This document shows, piece by piece, positions 1 through 7,832 of a stretch of 11,483 nt of DNA. Under the pieces are notes generated by a model, which was given only the letters and a program-made list of their open reading frames with translations, was not told where the DNA came from and searched no databases. This DNA comes from Asparagopsis taxiformis. Its lineage: Eukaryota; Rhodophyta; Florideophyceae; Bonnemaisoniales; Bonnemaisoniaceae. The number at the start of each line of letters is the position of its first letter. Positions within the stretch are counted from its first letter, which is position 1. The translations under genes were made by a program, and so were the position numbers. The stretch is taken from the NCBI GenBank assembly GCA_030407315.1, contig JALQPE010001615.1:1-11483 (forward strand), read 5' to 3'.

Positions 1-1115
1 GCCATCGACACGGACGAGGGGATTACCGGCTGGGGCGAGTGTTTACAACCACGGCCCCGACCGCGCCCTGCCGCCGCTGGCTGGAGTATCTCTATACACA
101 GATCGAGGGCGAAGACCCGCGCCGGATCGAACGCCTGATCCTGAAGTTGTATCAGCACAGCCGCTTTCCCCCGGCGCACTGGGCCTGCGGCGATCTCGGC
201 CATCGACCACGCGGTTGGACATTTCGGCAAGGCCGCCGGCTTGCCCGTCTACATGATGCTGGGCGGGCATGTGCGTGACCGTGTGCGCGTCTACCTTGGC
301 GTCTATTCTGCGCCCGAGGCTGAGGAAATTCGCGACCATTGTGCGGCCATGCAGGAGGCGTACGGATTTACCGCCTTAAGTTGTCGCCTTAACCGTGCGG
401 ACCTCCATGCAGAGCCTTGGGGCAAGGTGATCCGGGCCACGACGGACTGGGTGGCGGATCTAGGCACGCTTTGTCCCGATTTCGAGTTCGCCTTTGACGC
501 ACATGCGCGCATCTTCGAGCCCTGGCAGGCGGCAGAGCTGGGCAACGCGCTGGCACCTTCCCCCGCTGTTCTACGAGGAGCCCATGCGGCCCGAGAATGT
601 CGAGGCCTGGGGCGCACTGAAATCGCAGCTGCGGGTGCCGTTTGGCCAAGGGTGAAAGCCTCTATTCCCGGTTCGAGTTTCTGCGCCTTTTGGCAGGCTG
701 GGTGGGGCGGATTCATCCAGCTCCGACATCTGCGCCGTGGGCGGCCTGTGGGAGATGCGCAAGATTCGCCGCCATCGCCGAGGCATTCTATGTCCCTGTC
801 GCGCCGCACACCCGATGGGGCCGCTGCGAAGGCTGTGAACTGCATTTCGCCGCCCCCGCCTGTCCGAACTTCAAGATCCTCGAATACCGGCTGCCCGGTA
901 CAAATCGCCCTTCTGGGCGCGATCTTGCCCCGGTCGACGAGGCGGCGGGCTATGTTCAGGATCCCTACATGCCGGTGGACGGCTACCTGGAACTGCGTCC
1001 GGACCGGCCGGGCTGGGGGTGTCGAGATCGACGAGGACTACCTGAAAACGGACCGCTATGTGCTTGGGAGCGCAAGCTGCCCATCCGCCCGGACGGGTCG
1101 ACGGCCTATACCTAG
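1..1115 (+). CDS. Mandelate racemase/muconate lactonizing enzyme family sugar-acid enzyme (enolase superfamily), 5' partial
   Basis: The stitched reading opens with AIDTDEGITGWGEC, an enolase-superfamily N-terminal (capping) domain strand, so the start lies before the window. It continues through IEGEDPRRIE and LPVYMMLGG into the barrel domain. Metal-site elements are visible: FDAHARIFEP (Asp codon near 496), FYEEP (near 570-583) and the GESLYSRFEF segment (near 645). A probable catalytic His lies in VAPH (near 807). The end is PGWGVEIDEDYL... RPDGSTAYT, stop TAG at 1113-1115. The reading frame changes at least six times. Family members dehydrate or cycloisomerise sugar acids and aldarolactones by abstracting a proton alpha to a carboxylate. 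Next to udh and kdgD the likely substrate is an aldarate or aldarolactone from a hexuronate, a role like Agrobacterium galactarolactone cycloisomerase. The barrel motifs look more like galactonate dehydratase, so the exact reaction is unassigned. Confidence 0.8.
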
Positions 1116-1116
1116 G

Positions 1117-2029
1117 ATGAAACGGCGATCCCGAACCCTGCGTGCCACGCTGCGCGACCTGCTGCCTTGCCCGAGCCGCGCCCCGCCCCCGTGGCCGAGG
1201 TATGCAAAAGGCCGCGGGAAGGATGCCGGATCGCGGGTCGAGCTGCGGGCTGGACGGGAAACCCGCGGACGCTCTGGCTGCCGGAGGGGGAGGGACCCTT
1301 TCCCGCCGTTCTCTATTGCCACGCCCATGGTGGGCAATACGCTCTTGGCCGACGCGAAGTGGCCGAGGGCGCACGCTGGTTGGCGGCCCCCTACGGCCCG
1401 ATCTTCTTGGCGCCGGCTACGCTGTGCTGGCGATGGAACATGCCCGGCTTTGGCGACCGCCAGTCCGAAGGCGGCGAAAGCGCGCTGGCCAAGGCGGGAT
1501 TCTGGCGGGGGCAACCGCTGTTCGGCCAGATGGTCGGCGACCAGCTGGCGGCCTTCGACTGGCTGGCCGGCCATGACCGGATCGACGGCAATCGCATCGC
1601 CACGCTAGGCATGTCGATGGGGGGCGCGCTGGCCATGTGGGTGGGCGCGCTAGAGTTCCGGGTGGCGGCGGTGCGCAATTGTGCATGCTGGCCGGCATCC
1701 AGGGGTTGATCGAAACCGGCGTCCACGATCGTCACGGGCTTTACCTGATCGTACCGGGGCTGCTGCGCCACGCGGACATGGGGAGGTCGCCAGCCTGATT
1801 GCGCCGCGTCCGCAATTCGTGGCTCATGGGGGCGTTGATCCCTTTACCGCGGATCCCGCCGGGGCGCAGGCGACGCTGGACCTGCGCCTTGCCTATGACG
1901 CCACCGGGCAGACCGATCGGCTGGTGACCTGGATCGACCAAGCGACCGGCCACAAGGAAACCCCGGCCATTCACCAAGCGTGTCCTGGATTTCCTGGACC
2001 GCGCACTGACCAAGAGGACATCATGCTGA
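1117..2029 (+). CDS. Alpha/beta hydrolase, dienelactone hydrolase type (esterase or lactonase)
   Basis: The ATG lies one base after the preceding stop. The stitched protein is about 304 residues. It shows EGPFPAVLYCHAHGG (beta strand and oxyanion-hole region, near 1290-1335), the nucleophile elbow GMSMGG with its Ser codon at 1614-1616, then IAPRPQFVAHGGVDPFT with the acid Asp at 1837-1839, and GHKETP with the His at 1951-1953. The Ser-Asp-His triad is therefore intact in order and spacing. The C-terminus RVLDFLDRAL reaches TGA at 2027-2029, overlapping the udh start. At least three frame changes are present (N-terminal 150 bases, near 1680, near 1975). No signal peptide is seen, so it is probably cytoplasmic. 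It is tightly packed between a sugar-acid enzyme and uronate dehydrogenase. A role opening aldarolactones, or removing acyl or methyl esters from uronates, is an inference from context; the sequence alone supports only a serine hydrolase of this fold. Confidence 0.82.
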
Positions 2030-2827
2030 AGAAACGTGCTGATCACCGGCGCCACCGGCAACCTGGGCGTCGTCTGCCGCGAGCGGCTGAAGCCCATTGC
2101 CGAAACCATCCGCCTGTCCGATCGGCCGGGTGCGGACATGGGGCAGGCCGCCCCGCACGAAGAGCTGGTGCCCTGCGACCTGGGCGACAAGCCGCGGTCG
2201 AGGCGCTGGTCGATGGCTGCGACGGCATCGTCCACATGGGCGGCCAGTCGGTCGAAGCCAACTGGGACACCGTGCGCAACGCCAATATCGACGGGGTCTT
2301 TCACCTCTACGAAGGTGCGCGCAAATCCTCGGTCAAGCCGCGCATCATCTTTGCCAGTTCGAACCACGCCATCGGCTTCTACAAGCAAACGAGCGGCTGG
2401 ACGCCAACAGCCACGCCCCGGCCCGATGGCCTTTATGGCGTGTCCAAGGTCTTTGGCGAGGCGATGGCCAGCATGTACCACGACAAGTACGGGATCGAGA
2501 CCGCAAGCGTGCGGATCGGGTCGTGCTTTCCGGAGCCCAAGAACCACCGAATGTTGTCCACTGGATGAGCTTTGACGATTTCATGCAGTTGATCGAACGC
2601 ATCTTCATGGTGCCGCGTCTGGGCTGTCCCATAGTCTACGCGCCTCGGCCAATGGCGCTTCGTGTTGGGACAACCGCGAGGTGGCCTATCTGGGCTGGCA
2701 GCCCAAGGACAACGCGGAACAGTTCCGCGCCAAGCTCGACGCCGAGATGGACCCGCCGCCGGCCGATGACGCCAACGCGCTGTACCAAGGTGGCGCGTTC
2801 TGCGCCGACGGCATCCACGAAGACTGA
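2023..2827 (+). CDS. udh: Uronate dehydrogenase (NAD-dependent, SDR superfamily)
   Basis: Oxidises D-galacturonate or D-glucuronate at C1 with NAD+ to the aldarolactone, the first step of the oxidative uronate pathway. The stitched protein is about 268 residues; characterised Udh enzymes are about 265. Seen in order: VLITGATGNLG (Rossmann nucleotide-binding loop, near 2038-2070), DGIVHMGGQSVE, FASSNHAIGFY with the active-site Ser (near 2351-2380), YGVSKVFGE with catalytic Tyr at 2434-2436 and Lys at 2446-2448, then RIGSCFPEPKNHRMLSTW and a tail containing LGWQPKDNAEQFR. These segments match what I know of Agrobacterium Udh closely. The ATG overlaps the end of the hydrolase gene, indicating translational coupling, and the stop TGA at 2825-2827 is 20 bases before kdgD. 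Frame changes occur near 2035, 2195, 2390, 2560 and 2640-2680. Confidence 0.9.
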
Positions 2828-2847
2828 GTCCACGAGGAACACCCCAA

Positions 2848-3839
<992 letters not shown>

Positions 3840-4021
3840 TGATGTGAGGTCGCATGATATTCGAGGTCTCCATTTCGGTATCCGGCTCCTCCGGAAATCG
3901 AAAAGGATCCACGGCCAGCCTGTTCGAAACATCAGGCCAGAGTCCGCTTCACCAGTTCACCGGGTTGGGGCGGTGATGATGTCGGGTTCTTCGCCTTCCT
4001 GAATTTTTGTTTTGAAAATCA

Positions 4022-4099
4022 TGGAGATGCAGGCGGGAGTCGAACCCGCATGGTCCGGATTTGCAATCTCGGCGCCATAACCATTTCAGCCACTGCATC
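4022..4099 (-). tRNA. tRNA-Cys (anticodon GCA)
   Basis: On the minus strand the acceptor arms GATGCAG (4093-4099) and CTGCATC (4026-4032) pair perfectly over 7 bp, followed by discriminator T and an encoded CCA (4022-4024). The T arm GCGGG/CCCGC is perfect around TTCGACT. The D region contains TGGTTAT. The anticodon loop is TTGCAAA, with GCA read from 4062-4064. The anticodon stem reads CCGAGA against TCCGG: removing one A gives the perfect 5-bp stem CCGGA/TCCGG. The extra base is probably a sequence error like those in the neighbouring genes. The gene lies 3 bases downstream of tRNA-Ser and was presumably processed from the same transcript. Confidence 0.92.
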
Positions 4100-4102
4100 C
4101 AA

Positions 4103-4191
4103 TGGCGGTAGGCATTGGTTCTCGAACCAATTCTTGGGAAAGAACGCAAACGATTAGCAGTCGTGCCCCGCACCTTGCGAGTTTACCTACC
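4103..4191 (-). tRNA. tRNA-Ser (anticodon GCU)
   Basis: On the minus strand GGTAGGT (4185-4191) pairs with GCCTACC (4107-4113) over 7 bp, with a final U-G wobble. A discriminator G and an encoded CCA (4103-4105) follow. The anticodon loop is CTGCTAA, giving GCU for AGY serine codons. A long variable arm with a TTCTT-TCCC-AAGAA hairpin fits a class II tRNA, and the total of 89 bases is right for Ser. The D arm can be drawn as CTCGC-AAGGT-GCGGG. The T arm ATTGG/CCAAT surrounds TTCGAGAA, an 8-base loop, so one A is probably inserted. The outer anticodon-stem pair is a C-T mismatch. These departures lower certainty slightly. Confidence 0.8.
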
Positions 4192-4291
4192 GAATGGAGG
4201 TCAGCAACAACTGCGATATGTCATTTGCGTGGTCATGCGGGATTGAATAAGCGGATATGACACATGGGTCAAGGCATTTGTTCCGATATGC

Positions 4292-4311
4292 CGGTCCGGA
4301 AATCCGGACCG
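4292..4311. repeat. Near-perfect 20-base palindrome between tRNA-Ser and the hydroxylase gene
   Basis: CGGTCCGGAAATCCGGACCG forms 9 bp around a 2-base AA centre. No T-tract follows on either strand, so an intrinsic terminator is unlikely. It lies about 100 bases upstream of both divergently oriented genes and could be a dimeric operator; that role is inferred from position only. Confidence 0.55.
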
Positions 4312-4419
4312 TGGGCGCCAAAGAAATGTGACGGTTTCGGCCCCTCATGTCGCGAACAGGCTCGCGGCCGTCGCGCTTTGGAGTCATGCGGCACGGATCC
4401 TTCCCACTGGGGCATCTGC

Positions 4420-4969
4420 ATGCTGTCACCCTATTCGCTCGACGCGCTTTTTCCGACACCGAGTGCGACCAGATCATTCGCCTGACACAGGCGCAGGAGT
4501 TCAGCAATGCCGGGCTGGTGCGTGGGCGCCAGAACGAGAGTATCCGCGTCGCGCGTATCACCTGGCTGGACGAAGAGGGCGAGGGCGCCTGGGTCTTTCG
4601 CCGTGTGATGGAGGCCGTGCGCGACGTGAACCGCGCGCATTTCGGCTTTGCCCTGACCGAGTTCCGCCGAGCGGGCTCAGGTGGCGCTATACGCCTCGGA
4701 CGCGGCGGGCACTTTGACTGGCATTCGGATATCGGTGCCGGGGCTTTCGCCCGGAAACGCAAGCTGACCCTTGTCGCGCAGCTGAGCGAAAGTGACGCCT
4801 ACGAGGGCGGGCGGCTGGAGTTGAACGGCAACGGCCATGTGGAAACGGCAGCTGTGGCACGCGGCAGCGCCATCCTGTTCCCCAGCTTTACCTTGCACCG
4901 GGTGACACCCGTCACGTCGGGCCAGCGGTATTCCCTGACGACCTGGGTCCACGGCCGGAATTCACCTGA
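4420..4969 (+). CDS. 2-oxoglutarate/Fe(II)-dependent dioxygenase, prolyl 4-hydroxylase-like (PKHD type)
   Basis: Members hydroxylate a side chain or small molecule using O2 and 2-oxoglutarate. The stitched protein is about 183 residues: MLSPYSLDALFSDTECDQIIRL, then GHFDWHSDIG carrying the iron-binding His (4722-4724) and Asp (4728-4730), FPSFTLHRVTPVTSGQRYSLTTW carrying the distal iron His (4896-4898) and the 2-oxoglutarate Arg (4926-4928), and the end WVHGPEFT with stop at 4967-4969. The HxD...H...R set is complete. I chose the ATG at 4420 because it fits the family N-terminus; it needs a frame change inside the T-run near 4450. An in-frame ATG at 4386 is the alternative, and neither has a strong ribosome site. 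Other frame changes lie near 4670-4690 and 4952. The halogenase begins 63 bases downstream in the same direction, suggesting joint action. The substrate is unknown. Confidence 0.83.
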
Positions 4970-4990
4970 CCCTTTGCCATTTGCCCGCCT

Positions 4991-5016
4991 GCCGTTACGC
5001 TTATGCTACGTAAGGC
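4991..5016. repeat. Inverted repeat between hydroxylase and halogenase genes
   Basis: GCCGTTACG (4991-4999) and CGTAAGGC (5009-5016) pair over 8 bp with one bulged G, around a 9-base loop CTTATGCTA. If the G is another insertion error, the repeat is perfect. There is no following T-run. It ends 4 bases before the halogenase ribosome site, so it could affect expression of that gene. Confidence 0.4.
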
Positions 5017-5020
5017 TCGG

Positions 5021-5025
5021 GGAGG
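5021..5025 (+). promoter_or_regulatory. Ribosome binding site fixing the halogenase start
   Basis: GGAGG lies 7 bases before ATG 5033. In the printed frame this ATG runs out of phase with the FAD-binding loop. Removing one G from the following run of five restores MGKPVTSITIVGGGTAGW. The strong site therefore supports 5033 as the true start and places an indel in the G-run. Confidence 0.7.
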
Positions 5026-5032
5026 TCAGGGC

Positions 5033-6644
5033 ATGGGGGAAACCGGTCACATCCATCACCATCGTGGGGGGCGGTACGGCGGGCTGGCTGGCCGCCTGTT
5101 TCCTTGTGGTCGAAATGCGCCGCCAAGATCAAGATCACCCTGATCGAGTCGCCTAACGTGCCTACCGTGGGCGTGGGGGAGGCGACGGTCCCGCACATGC
5201 CCGTCACGCTGCGCGAGATGGGCATCGACGACCAGGAGTTCATGCGCCGCTGCAACGCCTCGTTCAAGATGGGCGTGATGTTCAACAACTGGAATGTCGA
5301 CCGAAAGGGCAGGTTCATCCGCTACATGAACCCCTTTGCCAGCCCGCCCCGGATCGAGGGCGTCGAGGCCGGTCACTATTTTCAGGCCTACGGCGCCGGG
5401 AACCGGGACTACATCCGGTCCTTTTTCGCCGCTCATGGATCTCTTTGATACCTGGAAATGCCCGTTTTCCCTGAACAAGCAGGGTGAAGATCCGATGCCC
5501 CGGGCGGGCTATGCCTATCACCTTGACGCGGTGAAATTCGCGGGGCTATTGGCCGAACGGGGCCGTGATCACGGCGTCCAGCACATCCTGGACGATGTCG
5601 ACGATGTGGAACTGGACGAACGCGGGTTTGTCGCCGCCCTGGTCTTGCGGGAAACCGGCAGGCACCCGGTGCAACTGGTTCTCGATTGCACCGGCTTTCG
5701 CGGGCTGGTCATCCAGAAGGCGCTGGGCGAACCCTTTGTCAGCTACGCCGAGTATCTTGGAACGATCGCGCGATGGCGCTGCAGGTGCCGCATCCTGATC
5801 CCGAAAGGATCCGCGCCGCCACGCAATCCACCGCGCTGGGGGCTGGGTGGAGCTGGGCCGTGCCGCTCTTCAACCGGATCGGTACGGGCTATGTCTTTTC
5901 CTCGGCCCATCGCAAGGACGACGAGGCGGCAGAGGAATTCCTGGCCCATCTGGGCGACATGGCGCCGCCGGGAGCGGAGCCGCGCGTGATCCCGATGCGG
6001 GTGGGCCGATCGCGCCGGGCCTGGGTCAAGAACTGCATCGCTCTGGGCCTTTCCGGCGGCTCTCATCAGCCGCTGGAATCCACCGCGATCCACATGATCG
6101 ACATGGGGCTGCGCTGGTTGTTGCAGTATTTTCCCAGCAAGATTACGAGAAGCCCACCCGCGACGCCTACAACCGGGTGTCCGACGGGATGTTCAACGAG
6201 GTGCGGGATTTCATCTGCCTGCACTACCGCCTGAACAACCGCACCGACGATCCCTATTGGATGGATTCGCGCGCCCAGCTCAAGATCTCCGACCGGCTGG
6301 AACACTTGCTGGACCTGTGGAAGCACCAGCTGCCACGCCGCTGGACGTGCCATCGGCGCAATCTGTTCACCTACAACGTCTTTACCGCCGTGCTGCTGGG
6401 CAAACAGGTCTACGACAATGGCTATGGCGACGGTCAGCTGAACCGGTCTTTTGCACTGCCCGTAAAGCCGTGGAAGGCATTTCTGCGGCAGTCCGCGGCG
6501 CGCAACCGGGCGGTTCTGGAACACAAGGCTGACCACCGCCGGATTCTCCTGGCGCTGCGGGGCGAGTTGCGCGCGGGTCTGCGGACCAGCACGGCCCCTG
6601 GCGAGGTCGGTGAGGCCGGGGCGGCGGAATCGGCGCTGTTCTGA
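5033..6644 (+). CDS. Flavin-dependent tryptophan-halogenase family protein
   Basis: The family uses FADH2, O2 and halide to make hypohalous acid, which chlorinates or brominates an aromatic ring. The stitched length is about 537 residues, normal for the family. Visible: FAD loop ITIVGGGTAGW (residues ~7-17), TVGVGEATVP, NASFKMGVMFNNW with the catalytic Lys codon at 5266-5268 (residue ~79, as in PrnA), DCTGFRG, and WSWAVP at 5848-5865 (family WxWxIP, Ile to Val). PLESTAIH carries the second catalytic residue, Glu at 6075-6077 (residue ~348). The product ends GEAGAAESALF at TGA 6642-6644. All catalytic landmarks are present despite at least six frame changes. No flavin reductase is seen nearby, although the enzyme needs reduced FAD. 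Related genes outside natural-product clusters are common in marine alphaproteobacteria and their substrates are mostly unknown; tryptophan is not implied. Confidence 0.9.
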
Positions 6645-6661
6645 GCGGAGCAGGAGAAGGG

Positions 6662-7366
6662 TCAGACCACCTCGATCACGCCCTTGTCGATGGCCAGCAT
6701 ATAGCCCCGGCGGGCAATGTTCTTGACAAGCAACTCGCTGACCATCTGGTTGCACCAGCCCGTCGCGCAGCCGCTTGATCCGTTTGCGCCTGCGGCCTCG
6801 TCGCAATCCGCCTCGCCTTGCCCGAAATCAACCGCCTCGATCTGGCTGCCGGTCAGCATCTCGTCGTCCAGCCGCGCCTCGGCCAGGACGGCCAGGGTTT
6901 CCATCATGGCATCGGTCAGCTTGAACCCCATCGTGTTCAGGTAGACGGTGTTTTCCTCGCGCGAGATGATCAGGCTGGATACCTCGATGCCCGAGCGTTC
7001 GATCTGGGCCATGCGCCGATTGAGCGAAACCAGCATGACCAGAAAGACCAGCGCGGCGACCAGCAGTGCGGCGGAAAAGACCAGCAGCACGAAGATCACC
7101 ACGCGGTAGCTTGCCAGCGTGTCGGAAAAGGCGGTGCCGGACTGGGCCAGGATCTCTAGCAGTTTGACCTCGGCCTGGCTGGCGAGGTTGTCGTTCTCCA
7201 GGAAGATGCGTTCGACACGCGCGTTGAAGGCATTGCCGTCCGGCAGGGTCAGCAGCAGGACCGCCCCGGCCAGACCGAGGATGGTCACGATGGCGACAAT
7301 GCCCAGCGTGACGATGCGGCTGCCCGAGCGGCGGCTTTCGCTAGCGGTAATAGTGTTGCTTTGCAA
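6662..7366 (-). CDS. Membrane-anchored winged-helix (OmpR/PhoB-like) DNA-binding protein
   Basis: About 225-235 residues. After a short N-terminus come TM1 (IVTLGIVAIVTILGLAGAVL), a roughly 50-residue loop (LPDGNAFNARVERIFLENDN and on), TM2 (VVIFVLLVFSAALLVAALVF), a basic SLNRR stop-transfer, and a roughly 110-residue cytoplasmic part. The end reads NRIKRLRDGL, then NQMVSELLVKNIARRGYML, resembling the recognition helix (hxxLRxKL) and wing (I.TVRGxGYxL) of OmpR-type winged helices. A frame change near 6755-6775 separates these halves and hides the match. The family assignment is mine by pattern. Topology is probably N-in/C-in, with the DNA-binding domain C-terminal, opposite to ToxR/CadC. The start is unresolved: TTG at 7366 is the only plausible in-frame codon I see, just inside the upstream gene. 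It ends 17 bases from the convergent halogenase. Confidence 0.68.
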   Translation of the reverse strand: MQSNTITASESRRSGSRIVTLGIVAIVTILGLAGAVLLLTLPDGNAFNARVERIFLENDNLASQAEVKLLEILAQSGTAFSDTLASYRVVIFVLLVFSAALLVAALVFLVMLVSLNRRMAQIERSGIEVSSLIISREENTVYLNTMGFKLTDAMMETLAVLAEARLDDEMLTGSQIEAVDFGQGEADCDEAAGANGSSGCATGWCNQMVSELLVKNIARRGYMLAIDKGVIEVV

Positions 7367-7659
7367 TTCGAGTTCCGATGCGGTGGGGGGCGAATTGGTG
7401 ACCTTGACGATGCCCAGAACGACCCTCCGCCAGATGAAATGCGTGACCGGACGGCGCGCTCCGGCGACGACGGGCAAGAGCCCGAGCTGCGCACGATGCC
7501 GTAGTGCAGGCCGTATTGGGGCGTGTCGCGCTTGGCCTTGTAATGGATGAAGGCAATCCGCCGCCGCGGCGCCGGGCAAGGCCAGAGCGACACGACGAGA
7601 ACAGCGGAAATCAGGCGGGCAAGGGTCGGGGACATGAGGATACGCCGGGTTCGGGACAT
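7341..7659 (-). CDS. Small exported protein of unknown function (signal peptide)
   Basis: The N-terminus MSRTRRILMSPTLARLISAV is followed by a hydrophobic stretch. After one frame change near 7590 this becomes LVVSLALPGAAAADC, a normal signal-peptide core with an Ala-rich cleavage region. The mature part reads HYKAKRDTPQYGLHYGIVR, then GIVKVTNSPPTASELE, then IAKQHYYR with stop TAG (minus) at 7341-7343. It is about 106 residues, or about 98 from the second ATG at 7635. I loosely recall similar small periplasmic proteins in Rhodobacteraceae but cannot name the family. At least three frame changes are present. Its 3' end overlaps the probable start of the membrane winged-helix gene, implying one transcript and perhaps a functional link such as a periplasmic partner; that link is inference. 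Confidence 0.6.
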
Positions 7660-7719
7660 ATCCCCAAGTTGCGCTTGCCCGTCGAGAAATTCAATAACGC
7701 GAAGGGCTGGCCTGGCTGT

Positions 7720-7742
7720 TATCCGATATCAAACGCCGGATA
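7720..7742. repeat. Short inverted repeat in the divergent intergenic region
   Basis: TATCCG (7720-7725) and CGGATA (7737-7742) are inverted with 11 bases between them. They lie between the minus-strand exported-protein gene (start 7659) and the plus-strand His-rich protein gene (start 7833). Such half-site spacing would suit a regulator dimer, but the arms are only 6 bases long and chance is possible. Confidence 0.3.
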
Positions 7743-7832
7743 TTGAGCCGCCGGACGGTGGGGGAGGACGCTGAGGTCGGGAGTCGCTGACTTGACGTGG
7801 CTCCGCCCTTACCCGTGAGAGGAGAACACCTC

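Noticed and set aside
241..1608. A single 455-residue open frame on the + strand
   Set aside because: Only its first ~100 codons match the enolase-superfamily gene. The rest is low-complexity Arg/Pro/Ser text typical of an off-frame reading in GC-rich DNA and spans two real genes.
4022..4099. tRNA-Cys as an integration site for a genomic island
   Set aside because: No integrase and no repeated copy of the tRNA 3' end were seen nearby. The halogenase module is on the tRNA-Ser 5' side, not the usual side for tRNA 3'-end integration.
6066..6806. A 246-residue minus-strand open frame across the halogenase 3' half
   Set aside because: It is antisense to clear halogenase sequence. Only its first residues (RIKRLRDGL) are real, belonging to the winged-helix gene in a shifted frame.
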